Origin: Portunus trituberculatus
Taxonomy: Eukaryota > Arthropoda > Malacostraca > Decapoda > Portunidae
Reading direction: 5' to 3'
Assembly (NCBI RefSeq): GCF_017591435.1
Contig: NC_059289.1
Coordinates: forward strand, 7,030,337-7,094,336
Length of the DNA: 64,000 nt
Below are positions 20,886-30,510 of the stretch, piece after piece; position 1 is the first letter of the stretch, and every line of letters starts with the position of its first letter. The notes below the pieces were generated by a model. That model was not told where the DNA came from. It did no database searches and saw nothing but the letters and a program-made list of their open reading frames with translations. The translations under genes and the position numbers were made by a program.

Positions 20886-21487
20886 TTGACACGATACTGA
20901 GTCTTTATTTTGAAACACTTTATTTCCTCACAGACTTCGCGGCGCACCGACTGGCAATGATAGCTGGTCAGTGGTTATTATATTGCTCGCTGTACAAAGA
21001 GATGCTAAAGTAAGTAACTGATGATGTTGAAATAGGTCACATCTGCCTCTATTGGTTAAACTTACGAACTATTTTTTCTATCTATTTATTTATAAAGTTT
21101 CTGCAACACTTTATATGTAATGTAGTTCATTCTTACATTACGCATATTTTCTCGCTTTTATGTCCAGTTCCACAAGATATGACGGTGAAAGGATTGAAAT
21201 CTCCCTAAAATAAGACACTGAAAAGATTGAGAATACTGTCCTTCTGAAGCGCGGAACACAGATGCATCTTTATAATGGGCATGCCATTTTTTTTTTTCTA
21301 ATTTTCCGATCCATTTGGCTTATCACGGGGACTCTTCATAGCATCACGCACAGGGGGCGGGGTCCTTCTCACACTCTCCCGGGCCCAACCGCCATTCACG
21401 CCGCGCTCCTCCATCACTCTCGACATTCCATCACCGTCACCGTTATCTCCTCCGTGTGTAGTGCCCTCAAAAACTTCCTCCTCTTCC
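20886..21487. other. Intergenic stretch, no gene seen
   Basis: AT-rich to 21300, then a GC-rich patch (21350-21420) rich in C and T. No recognisable domain on either strand. Confidence 0.45.
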
Positions 21488-21785
21488 ATGTGTGTTTCAC
21501 TGTTTGAGCTGCTGCAGTCTCTGACGAGACAACCAGACTTTACCCTACGGAACGAGCTCAGAGCTCATTATTTCCGATCTTCGGATAGGCCTGAGACCAG
21601 GCACACACCACACACCGGGACAACAAGGTCACAACTCCTGGATTTACATCCCGTACCTAATCACTGCTAGGTGAACAGGGGCTACACGTGAAAGGAGACA
21701 CACCCAAATATCTCCATCCGGCCGGGGAATCGAACCCCGGTCATCTGGCTTGTGAAGCCAGCGCTCTAACCACCGAGCTACCAGG

Positions 21786-21786
<1 letters not shown>
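21488..21786 (-). mobile_element. tRNA-derived SINE (type B)
   Basis: On the minus strand the head is tRNA-like over its full length: GCCTGGTAGCTCGGTGGTTA, an anticodon stem pairing CTGGC with GCCAG around a loop reading TTCACAA, and GGGGTTCGATTCCCC. The body has CCCCTGTTCACCTAGCAGTG, TCCCGGTGTGTGG and GAGCTCTGAGCTCGTTCC and ends GTGAAACACACA. 46279-46570 is a close second copy. Confidence 0.88.

Positions 21787-21847
<61 letters not shown>
21786..21847. repeat. (TG)n microsatellite
   Basis: About 30 TG units directly against the head of the type B SINE. Confidence 0.95.
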
Positions 21848-21853
<6 letters not shown>

Positions 21854-21980
21854 CGGAGGTGGGTGGTCCAGTCACGTGCGGAGGCAAAATTGCTTTGCAT
21901 GAGACCTTAAGTGTGTATGAACAACATAAAATAGTGAAGTTCATTTTGTCACATCCTTTTGCGACGTATTTTGTGTGTGC

Positions 21981-22263
21981 AATTCACCTCGGTCGGCTGC
22001 TGGTCACCCAGCCAGTCTTCCCCATTAAGGAGCGAGCTCAGAGCTCATAGACTGATCGTCGGGTAGGACTGAGACCACATCAACACACAGCACACACCGG
22101 GAAAGCGAGGCCACAACCCCTCGAGTTACATCCCGTACCTATTTACTGCTAGGTGAACAGGGGCCACACATTAAGAGGCTTGCCTATTTGCCTCGCCGCT
22201 TACCGGGACTCGAACCCGGCCTTCTCGATTGTGAGTCGAGCGTGCTAACCACTACACTACGCG

Positions 22264-22265
<2 letters not shown>
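21981..22265 (-). mobile_element. tRNA-derived SINE (type A)
   Basis: Minus-strand head GACCGCGTAGTGTAGTGGTT, an anticodon stem CTCGA/TCGAG with loop CTCACAA, and B box GGTTCGAGTCC. The body shares GAGCTCTGAGCTCG, TACGGGATGTAACTCGAGGG and CCTGTTCACCTAGCAG with the type B SINEs. Both loops place CAC at the anticodon, so a tRNA-Val origin for both is likely. Confidence 0.87.

Positions 22266-22307
<42 letters not shown>
22266..22307. repeat. (TG)n microsatellite
   Basis: About 20 TG units against the head of the type A SINE and 16 bases before the Ig exon's donor site. Confidence 0.93.
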
Positions 22308-22308
<1 letters not shown>

Positions 22309-22322
22309 GCAGCCACACTCAC

Positions 22323-22501
22323 CTGTCGCTCCATGGAGTGTGTGGTGCGGCAGGGCAGGAAGACAGAGGTGCCCAGCTGTCCTGTCACGTTCGTCAGGCT
22401 GTTGTTCTGCACGGCAGCCACGCGCTGCTCCTCCAGCGCGGCGGCAGCGGCGGCTGCGGCGGCCTTAGCATCCAGGCCGTGAGAAGAGTGCAGGGGCGTG
22501 A
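22323..22501 (-). CDS. Internal exon, Ig V-set domain start (Dpr/DIP-like)
   Basis: On the minus strand an acceptor (CCCGCCTCACAG at 22502-22513) opens a 179-base exon that closes with the donor CAG|GTGAGT at 22317-22322. It needs one base from the previous exon and ends on a whole codon. The 59 codons encode a Pro/His/Ser start, a run of nine Ala, LEEQRVAAVQNNSLTNVTGQ and LGTSVFLPCRTTHSMERQ. The last part is strand A to C of an immunoglobulin V domain, with the first disulphide Cys in FLPCR and two N-glycosylation sites (NNS, NVT). The pattern resembles Dpr-type neuronal cell-surface proteins, in which the next exon begins VSWIR. GC content and codon use differ from the surroundings. No neighbouring exon is visible within the window. 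Other V-set families remain possible. Confidence 0.6.
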
Positions 22502-22808
22502 CTGTGAGGCGGGAAATAGCCCGACCGCTTTTGGTGACTCCTCAAAGAAAAGAATAAAAGAGTTAGCATAAAAAATGTAGACCTCAGAAAACAAGGCGTA
22601 ATCAAAGACATTATAGGAAAAGGTGGCAGGAAACAAAACTTCACAAAAAAGATCACAAAACAAGGCGATAAAGATTCTCCCCTTTGTTCTCCTTGGCCAG
22701 AACACTTGTTACATAAAAAAAAAAAAACACATAAATAGGACACATCCCCAATATAGTGACAAAACAAAGTAATGCAGAACAAGGCGCCACAAAAAAAAAA
22801 AAAAAAAA

Positions 22809-22882
<74 letters not shown>

Positions 22883-23398
22883 TCGCAGAACAAGTCGTCA
22901 CAGAGCAGGGATACACAAATACGAAGACCACCAACAAAAACAACCTCCAACAACATCACTCTCACCACCACCACCACCAACAACAACAACCACCACCACA
23001 ACCACCAACACAAACAACAAAAGGGTGAAGTAAAAAAAATTAGCAAGGTCTGGTGTATCTCTTTCCCGTCCCTGCAGAAGATAAGGGACGCTAAATGCCA
23101 GGTGAATGTATCTGGGGTTAGGCGAGGAACGGTGTAACCTTCCCTGTTCATCATACATTCCCTCATTCATTGCTAATTAGAGGCGGGGAAGTCGACTGCA
23201 AAGTGAGACGCGGCCATTCAAGCGACAACCTTACGTCCTTGTTTACTGAGACAGTGTGGGCACCGCGAACGAGGAAACACGCGATGGAAAGATAAAAAGC
23301 CGGAGTGTAAAACGAGCAGGATGAGAGAGGAAGCTGTCCATCGAGAAATTAAAAGAAGCGAAAGGGCATGGCAATGAAGGAAGTTTTGCAAAGATATT

Positions 23399-23399
<1 letters not shown>
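22502..23399. repeat. Intron-like DNA with poly(A), (AT)n and CAA/CCA tracts
   Basis: An A run at 22791-22810 leads into about 34 AT units at 22812-22880. A trinucleotide-like CAC/CAA stretch lies at 22960-23022. Otherwise no feature. If the Ig exon is real, this is the upstream intron. Confidence 0.7.

Positions 23400-23483
<84 letters not shown>
23400..23483. repeat. (TG)n microsatellite
   Basis: About 42 perfect TG units. Confidence 0.96.
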
Positions 23484-23487
<4 letters not shown>

Positions 23488-24595
23488 AGAATGTTTGAAG
23501 GGAGAAAGGTAAAATGTTAGTGTGAAAAGGACTTTGTAGGGAAAGTTTGTTAAGAAAGGGTAAAGAACATTGTAGGGAAAGTTTGTAAAGAAAGGGTAAA
23601 GAGAAACGTTTGCAAAAAAAGGTAAAAACTGACTACTAAGTTTCCTTAAGTACGAAAAAAGAGGATCACAGTGAAAAAAAATAAGCATTACAAGAAAAGA
23701 AAATCTACATTGAGAGAGTGAAAAAAAAAAAAACGAGTGTGTAAAGCGGCAAAACGAGAAAGAAAGATTTATAGAGAAAAGTTAGAAAGTTAAAGTATGT
23801 GAAAAGGACAAAGAGTTTGTAGTGAATTGGTTAGGAGTGTGTGAGTGAATGAGGCATAGTAATAAAAAGAAAACAAGGCTTGAAAGGAAAATGTATAAAG
23901 CTGAAGAGTGGCAAAGCTATGTGAAGAAATGTTAAAGTGAGTATGAAACAAGTTATATGGAGAATGAGTTGTGGAGGAAAAGGGTAAAGAGTCAGTGTGG
24001 AAAGGGCATTATGATGAAACAACTTGCAAAAATGGTAAAAAGTTTGAGCATAAAAAAAACCATGCAGACTAAATATATACACAAAAAAAAGTCAAAGTGA
24101 ATAAAAAAATGTTTAAAACCAAAAAGGTGTAAAGTTGAAGTTTAGAAGAAATAAGGTAAGTAGAAAAAGGGTTGCAACGATAACACAAAGTGAAAGCGTA
24201 TAAAACTGTGGGAATATAAAATAGGAGATAAGAAACGAAAGAGAAAAAAGGAAGAAAAACGCCTGACATTTATTTGGGGAAGGTATGCAAAGAAAAAGGT
24301 GAAAAAAGCGTGCATAGAAAACAACACTCGTAAAGATATCTTATTTTACTGATGGATTCTCTTTTATAGTTATACTTGCAATACATACCGTAAACGAAAC
24401 TAACCTAATCTAACCACATCCAATCTTATCTAAAAATGACATACTAAAGTAACCAAACCTAAGTTAACTTACACCAAAGTAAACTAAAAATAACCAAAAC
24501 TAAACCAAACAAACCAATTTATCCAAACCAAACCAAATATAAACTTAACCAACACAACGAAACTCAATACAAATTAAACGTAACACTCCCTTCAC
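23484..24595. repeat. A-rich degenerate tandem repeats
   Basis: The plus strand is strongly A/G-rich. From 23500 to 24330 there are loose repeats of GGGTAAAGA and GGGAAAGTTTGT, for example TTGTAGGGAAAGTTTGT at 23534 and 23571. From 24390 to 24590 the motif changes to AACCAAA/CTAACC-type. No coding frame has any recognisable content. Confidence 0.6.
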
Positions 24596-26075
24596 TGACC
24601 ATCCTGGTGAACTATTTTTCAACTTTGTTATCCTCCATGACCTAGAGCAACTGATGCAACACCTTACTCGTACTCATGACCGTCTTGGACACGCCCAACA
24701 TTTTTTATTTCTTTCTTACCTCTAATCCTTCTGCTTACGATGTTACCTTATTTTCTCCGTTAGGCTCCTACGATCACAATCTCATTTCTGTATCTTGTCC
24801 TATTTCTCCAATCCCTTCTAAGGATCTCCAAAGCGGAGGAGCCTCTGGCGTTTTGCCTCTGCCAGTTGGGGGAACTTGAGGAGGTATTATGCTGATTTTT
24901 CCTGGAATCATTACTGTTTCCGTGTCAGGGACCCATCTCTTTGTGCTGAACGCATAACAGAGGTGATATTGTCTGGCACGGAGGCGTACATTCTTCATTC
25001 ATTTTCTCAACATAAACCTTCTAAACCTTGGTTTAACACAGCCTGTTCTCGTGCTATACATGAGAGAGAGGTTGCCATCTCCTGAATCTCATGCACTACA
25101 TATTTCTGCCAGGAATCATCGCAAGTCTGGCCTTCAACTTGCCAAACACACCTTCATATTTAGAAAATGTCAAAATCTTTTAAACTCTAACTTCCGTCGT
25201 GACTTCTAGCATCTAGCCAAAAACATCTCCAATAACTTCACTTCTTCATCTTTCCCCCTTTATTTAATCCTGATGGCACCACTGCCATCTCTTCTGTCGC
25301 TAAAGCTGAACTCTTTTCTCAAACCCTTGCTAACAACTCCACCTTGGATGATTCTGGGCATGTCCCTCCCTCTCCTCCTCCCTCTGATTATTTCATGTCT
25401 ACAATTAAAGTTCTTTGTAACGATGTTTTCCATGCCCTCGCTGGCCTAAACACTCGGAAGGCTTATAGACTTGATGGGGTCCCTCCTATTGTTCACAGAA
25501 ACTGTGCTTCCATGCTTTCATCTTGCCTGGCCAAACTCTTTCAACTTTCCCTATCGACTTTTATCTTTTCTTCTTCCTGGAAATTTGCCTACATTCAGCC
25601 TGTTCCTAAAAAGGGTGACCGTTCTAATTCCTCAAACTACCGTCCTATAGTTTTAATCTCTTGCTTGTCTAAAGTTTTTGAATCTATCCTGAATAGGAAG
25701 ATTCTTAAACATCCGTCACTTCGCGATCTTCTATATGATCGCCAGTATGACTACTGGTGATCTTCTAGCTTTCCATACTGAGTCTTAGTCATCCTCTTTT
25801 AGAGATTTCAGTGAAATTTTTGCTATCGCGTTAGACCTATCAAAAGCTTTTGATAGTCTGGCATAAAGCTTTGATTTCCAAACTGCCCTTCTACGGATTC
25901 TATCTTTCTCTGCAACTTTATCTCAAGTTTCCTTTCCGACCGATGTGGTAGAAGGCCACTGTTCTTCTCCTAAACCTACTGATAGTGGAGTTCCTCAGGG
26001 TTCTGCCCTATCACCCACTCTCTTTCTATTATTCATTAATGAACTTCTTAACCAAATTTCTTGCCCTATCCACTC
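24596..26075 (+). mobile_element. Jockey-like LINE, fourth copy, 5' part
   Basis: Begins at the late endonuclease (CACTGACCATCCTGGTGAAC), then NIFYFFLTSNPSAYDVTLFS, KPWFNTACSRAIHEREVA and a 138-residue frame (25344-25760) with the RT start: GLNTRKAY, FAYIQPVPKKGDRS and NYRPIVLISCLSKVFESIL. A broken block with ALDLSKAFD follows, then SPTLFLLFINELLNQ, and the element is cut by the LTR at 26076. It resumes at 33984. This is the best-preserved jockey RT in the window. Confidence 0.87.
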
Positions 26076-26674
26076 TGTTACGGTCCGCCCGTAACATACT
26101 CCACTACCATCACCTCATCCGCCTGCTACCTCGTTCGCCACCTCTCCACCTCCCCTCCACGTCACCGTCTCATGAAGCCCCGCTCCTGTCCCGAAGTTGG
26201 ATTCACGCGGCCCCATTCGACTCAAGCGGAAGTGTTAAGCAAGCTCCCTGATTTCTGGAAGTCAGTCGAGGTCAAGGCCTCAACCAGTGAACACAACGCC
26301 TCTTGGACTACCGTGGGATCCACCATCACCCAGCACTTCACCACTGCGACACCTCATAAGTATCACTTCCCCTCGTCCGTTTTTTTCCACATTGCCTCCA
26401 TATAGGATTAGTATTATTGTTAGGTATTAAGTTGGGTTCTTTATTGTTGTATTTATTTGTGTGTTATATGTATATGTATGTCAGTTTCATGTGTTTTTGT
26501 TCATGTTATTATATCTATGTTTGTATTCAGTTTCATTATTGGGTTATTAAATAGCTTCTTAAGTGCCCCCCTTTGCATTTCCTCACCAGTTGAACCTGCA
26601 GTGTTTTTTTTTTATTGTTATTGTTCACCGGCTCCCCGATGCCAATCTTACCCATTTAACCGGTGAACGTAACA
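26076..26674 (+). repeat. 5' LTR of Gmr1-like copy 2
   Basis: 599 bases, TGTTACGG at the start and GAACGTAACA at the end. It has one 24-bp unit instead of three. Very similar otherwise to the LTRs of copy 1. Confidence 0.9.
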
Positions 26675-26676
26675 AT

Positions 26677-26694
26677 TGGCGACCGTGACAGGAC
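26677..26694 (+). promoter_or_regulatory. Primer binding site, tRNA-Arg(UCG) type, copy 2
   Basis: TGGCGACCGTGACAGGAC, two bases after the LTR, identical to copy 1. Confidence 0.8.
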
Positions 26695-27354
26695 CATTAT
26701 AACCCTTGTTCAGTGTTCCATTTTTCCAGTGACTTTTTTCTGTGATTACATTATTTTTTTTCTTGTGTTTCTGTGGTGTTGTGACTTTGATGTGTTTTTT
26801 CTGTGACTTACTCTGCGTGTGGTTTAAATTTACCTTTGTGCAATCAAGTGGCTCCTTTTGGGTTAAAAGTGCTTCGTGACTTTCATTGGTATCGCATAGC
26901 AGTGGTAGAGCAGGAAACCAGGTAGAAAGGCGTGTTCACCGATAGCACTTATCTCTATTTTTGCACATAGGCAGGTGTGTAATAAGTGTTATCCAAGTGT
27001 TGGGATCATCATATGTTCATGCGAACCCTCAATCCCCTCACTTCGCGGATCATTTTTCTCGCTAGTTAGAATTGGCCATTTTAACTAGTCTCTCAGACTA
27101 ATCCGCCTCCTTATCAATAACAAGTCTCAGTACAATTCGCTCCTCACTCTCAAGTCTCGTAACTAGAGTAATCCGGATCCCTCTTAATGCCGTAATTCTC
27201 TAGTTTACCCTCATTAGTGATTGTACTCATAAGTGTTTACTTAAGTATAATCTAGGTAATTTCAAGGTTGCCTTTATTATCACTCTGCCAAGTTCCTCAC
27301 TTAAGTAATTCGCTTATCATTTTTTTTGTTGTTGTTGTTTAACATCTATTTAAT
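26695..27354 (+). other. Untranslated leader of copy 2
   Basis: Counterpart of 5733-6391; it has stops in all frames and no gene. Confidence 0.7.
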
Positions 27355-27900
27355 ATGGCTTCCGCTCAGTTTAACGTTGAAGATTTTTGTGCTGACCCTT
27401 CTCTGGAACAACTTAAAGATGCTAATATAAAAAAGGACCAATGGAAAGCCATCGCTAAACATTTTGATGTTCCCATCACGTCTCAGATGACTAAAGAGGT
27501 CATTAAGAATGTAGTTGTTGAACATCTAGTGCAAGAAGGTCAGTTGCTAGGAAATGCCATAGAAGAGTTAACTCCCATGTCAGCCTCTACGAGGACTATA
27601 ATACACAGTCCCCAGGAAGAACAGGATAAGAGTAGGATAAGTCAGTGGGAAATTGAGAAGCTTAGACTAGAATACCGGATGCATGAAAACAAATGCAACT
27701 ACAGGCAGAAAAAGAGAAAGAATGCAACTACAGGCAGAAAAGAAGAGAACAAATGCAACTACAGGCAGAAAAAGACAAATGCAACTACAGGCAGAAAAGA
27801 AGAGAGAGAATTTCAGTTACAACTTAAAAGGCAGGAGAAAGAGTTAGAAATTCAGGAGTTAACCCTACGAAATGACGCTAAGTTTAGAGGGAAGAAATAG
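27355..27900 (+). CDS. gag (N part): Gag N-terminal region with coiled coil, copy 2
   Basis: The 181-residue frame starts MASAQFNVEDFCADPSLEQL as in copy 1 and runs through the helical region into the MQLQAEK-coding repeat zone (27690-27805). There the open frame slips into KCNYRQKK and NATTGRK phases, then returns to FQLQLKRQEKELEIQEL. The zone is predicted to be a long, charged coiled coil, a possible multimerisation region. The frame ends at FRGKK; a one-base-short GGG run, also short in copy 1, separates it from the next block (EIDIKKKLASFNPA). It is the only copy in which N-terminus and coiled coil lie in one open frame. Confidence 0.82.
   Translation: MASAQFNVEDFCADPSLEQLKDANIKKDQWKAIAKHFDVPITSQMTKEVIKNVVVEHLVQEGQLLGNAIEELTPMSASTRTIIHSPQEEQDKSRISQWEIEKLRLEYRMHENKCNYRQKKRKNATTGRKEENKCNYRQKKTNATTGRKEEREFQLQLKRQEKELEIQELTLRNDAKFRGKK
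27690..27805 (+). repeat. 20-bp coding minisatellite in gag, copy 2
   Basis: Four units of ATGCAACTACAGGCAGAAAA spaced by A/G-rich bases. Copy 1 has about five with different spacers. Confidence 0.8.
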
Positions 27901-27949
27901 ATATAAAGAAAAAGTTAGCAAGCTTTAATCCTGCTACAGCTGCTCGCTA

Positions 27950-28416
27950 GTTCCCCTTTTGATGAATCTGATGTTGACGGGTCATTTCGCGCTTTTGAGA
28001 GCATTGCTAATAGGAATAAATGGCCCAAGGATCAGTGGGTGTCTCTCCTTGTCCCTAAGCTAGTAGGAAAAGCTTATAGGGTATACAACGGCCTTAGTGA
28101 TGAGGTAGAATATGAAGAGATCAAAGGTAACATTCTAGACGCCTACTCTATCACTTCTGATGGATACAGACAACAGTTCCGAAAGTATGTGAAACCAGAC
28201 TCTCACACCTATGTTGAATTTGCTAGTGAGAAACTAAGACAATTTAAGAAATGGTTAGCCGCCCTTAACATTACCACCTTTTCGGAGTTGCTCAATCTAA
28301 TGGTCCTGGAAGAATGGAAGAACAAGTTACCCTTTAATATTCTGAGGCATGTGGAAGAACGGGAGAGAGTGATCTTATGTCTGCCGCTAAAGTGGCTGAT
28401 GCCTTTGCTTTGTTGA
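27950..28416 (+). CDS. gag (CA part): Gag capsid with SCAN-like segment, copy 2
   Basis: The open part from 28039 covers VPKLVGKAYRVYNGL to HVEERE, near identical to copy 1 (one change, KPD for KPE). Upstream bases 27950-28038 encode PFDESDVDGSFRAFESIA but in a frame shifted by C-run differences from copy 1. The segment SELLNLMVLEEWKNKLPF is the SCAN-like core. After HVEERE the frame is lost at the same base as in copy 1, then SAAKVADAFALLMGSLGS is seen in another frame. Confidence 0.8.
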
Positions 28417-28538
28417 TGGGATCCCTGGGTAGTAGAGGTCGTGGTTCACTATCTAATGTTAGGTCCTCCTTTGGGGAAGGTTTTGGGGCGCGGTGGTAAG
28501 CCGACCGGATTCTCGCCAAATGCATATAATTCCCCTGG

Positions 28539-28580
28539 TGTACATACTGTAAGAAACCAGGTCACACGATCCAAAAATGT
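28539..28580 (+). CDS. gag (NC part): Gag zinc knuckle (CCHC), copy 2
   Basis: Encodes CTYCKKPGHTIQKC, identical to copy 1, in a frame different from the flanking open frames because a CCCC run just before it is one base short. Confidence 0.85.
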
Positions 28581-28622
28581 AGACACCCAAATTGCAAGGC
28601 CTCTCAACGTCAACTTTCTTTT

Positions 28623-29030
28623 GTGGCCCCTAAACCTAACACATTTGAGAACAAGAAACCAGTGGCCCTAGCTAACCCTGTCAACTCTCCTCTAGAACTT
28701 TATGACTCGTACATGTATCAAGGTAAAGTGTCCCTGACTGATGGTAAAGACAAGGCAATAAATGTCAAGGTTCTGCGTGATACAGGTGCTGCCCAATCCA
28801 TCTTAAGGGAAGATGTCATCCCTAACATCAAACAGGCTTTCACTGGGGAGAAGGTGATCCTTACAGGTCTCGAATCACAGCTCTCCTATCCCTTGGCTAA
28901 TATTAGCTTACAGTGCCCTTTCATTTCAGGAGAGGTTGAGGTAGCCATTAAACCTGGTGAACTGCCAGTACCGGGGTACATCTTGTACTGGGTAATGATC
29001 TTGCGGGTAACTTGGCTGTTCCAAACTTAA
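28623..29030 (+). CDS. pro: Retropepsin-like aspartic protease, copy 2
   Basis: The 135-residue frame holds LRDTGAAQSILREDVIP and the second half of the domain (GEKVILTGLESQLSYPL, FISGEVEVAIKPG). It leaves frame at a GGGG run after LPVPG in both copies; the alternative frame there reads VLGNDLAGNLAVP, the usual LGxDxL-like end of the protease. Confidence 0.87.
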   Translation: MAPKPNTFENKKPVALANPVNSPLELYDSYMYQGKVSLTDGKDKAINVKVLRDTGAAQSILREDVIPNIKQAFTGEKVILTGLESQLSYPLANISLQCPFISGEVEVAIKPGELPVPGYILYWVMILRVTWLFQT

Positions 29031-29100
29031 TTGTTCTTGATTCTCCCTTAACAGAAAGTCCCACTAAGACCCTGGACGAAACATCCCTCACTTCTTCCCA

Positions 29101-29786
29101 GTGTGTGCAGTCACCAGGTCTCAGTCCAAGTCCCCTGCCCTTTCACCACCTCCTCCACCAATGATTGCCTCTACTGACAACTTGTACAATAACATCATTT
29201 CAAAGGAGAATTTGATTAATGCTCAGGAACAGGATCTCACTTTGGCTAAGATCAGACATGTTGCCAGTGAGACAAAGGATATGTCTAAATTGCCTTGTTT
29301 TTATTATCAGGAAGGAGTCCTGATGCGTGCCTACAGACCTCCTGAACTGAAACAACTAGACACCTGGTCAGAAACACATCAAGTTGTCATCCCTTGTCTG
29401 TAAGACCAGCCATTATAGAACTAGCTCATGATGGATTGTCAGGTCATCTAGGCATCCAAAAACCTACAAGAAGGCTCTTCAACATTTTTTTGGCCAGGAA
29501 TGAAAAAGGATGTGTCACACTATGTAAAACATGTCACATATGTCAAATTGTGGGTAAGCCTAACGAACGCCTTGTGCCAGCTCCTCTGACGCCTATTCCA
29601 GTTCAGACGGAGCCCTTCGAAAAGATCGTTCTAGACTGCGTAGGGCCCTTACCCAAAACCAAACGAGGGAATCAGTATTTGTTAACCCTCATGGATCCCA
29701 CTACCAGGTACCCTGAAGCATTCCCTCTTAAGAACATCACATCAAAGACCATTGTAAAACATCTAATACATTTTTCACCTCGGTAG
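29101..29786 (+). CDS. pol (IN part): Integrase linker, zinc finger and first half of core, copy 2
   Basis: 29101-29403 carries the Ser/Pro linker and ENLINAQEQDLTLAKIRH. 29394-29786 has LAHDGLSGHLG (His pair of the finger), a short stretch out of frame at A5 and T7 runs, then CKTCHICQIVGKPNERLVPA and the core with D in IVLDCVGPLP. The frame ends at HLIHFSPR, where a T run is short relative to copy 1. The second Asp (IQSDKGSNF) follows at about 29800-29830. Confidence 0.85.
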
Positions 29787-30510
29787 GAATTCCAAAACAA
29801 ATTCAGTCTGACAAGGGTAGCAATTTCACTAGCAATTTTTTCCAACAGATAGTGAATGAGCTAAACATCGACCATGTAACCTCCTCGGCTTACCACCCCA
29901 ATCCCAAGGCTGTCTGGAGCGGTTTCACCAAACATTAAAATCCATGATGAAGAAGTATTGCTTGGAGCATCAAGGAGACTGGGATGAAAGTATCTCTTTC
30001 CTTCTCTTCGCTTTAAGAGAATCTCCTCAAGATTCTTTAGGTTACTCCCTTTTGAATTACTCTATGGTAGACAGATCAGGGGGCCTCTCAAAATATTAAA
30101 GGATCAATGGTTTACTCAAAATACTCCTTCAAGCCCCAGTGTGTCTGACTACATCAGTAACCTTAAGAATAAAATCAGTGAAGTCAGATCTTTTGCTAAA
30201 TCAAACTTCCTCAAATCTCAAACTAAAATGTAACAAAATTCTCTCCCCAAATCTGTCATGAGACGTTTCAAACCAGGAGACAAGGTTTTACTTTTTCTCT
30301 CCCCTCCAGGCAATACTCTTTACAGTAAGCTCATGGGGCCTTATGTTTTGGCTCAAAAACTAAGTCCATTAAACTATGTGGTCCACACTCCCGACCATCG
30401 TAAGGATTCCCAATTAGGTCATATTTACCTAATGAAACCTTACCATTCCAGAGAACCAGAGGACGACTTGTCTCGCACTGTACCTGTATGTCTGGTAGGG
30501 AAGGAGTCTG
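29787..30510 (+). CDS. pol (IN part): Integrase second half and C-terminal domain, copy 2
   Basis: Contains IQSDKGSNFTSNFFQQ, AYHPNP then a shift, the ERF block in another frame, SLGYSLLNYSMV-type sequence (needs a shift), and in 30258-30510 the module RRFKPGDKVLLF, MGPYVLAQKLSPLNYVV and YLMKPYHS. It is cut at CLVGKES by the Harbinger element; the sequence beyond the insert (32324 on) continues the same polyprotein into RT. Confidence 0.8.

Noticed and set aside
21720..21786. tRNA gene with CAC anticodon on the minus strand
   Set aside because: It folds like a tRNA but continues into a SINE body shared with other loci, so it is a SINE head and not a tRNA gene. Same for 22196-22265 and 46504-46570.
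24390..24590. CTAACC-like words as interstitial telomere repeat (arthropod TTAGG)
   Set aside because: The words are irregular and mixed with AACCAAA; no run of the exact CCTAA unit is present.
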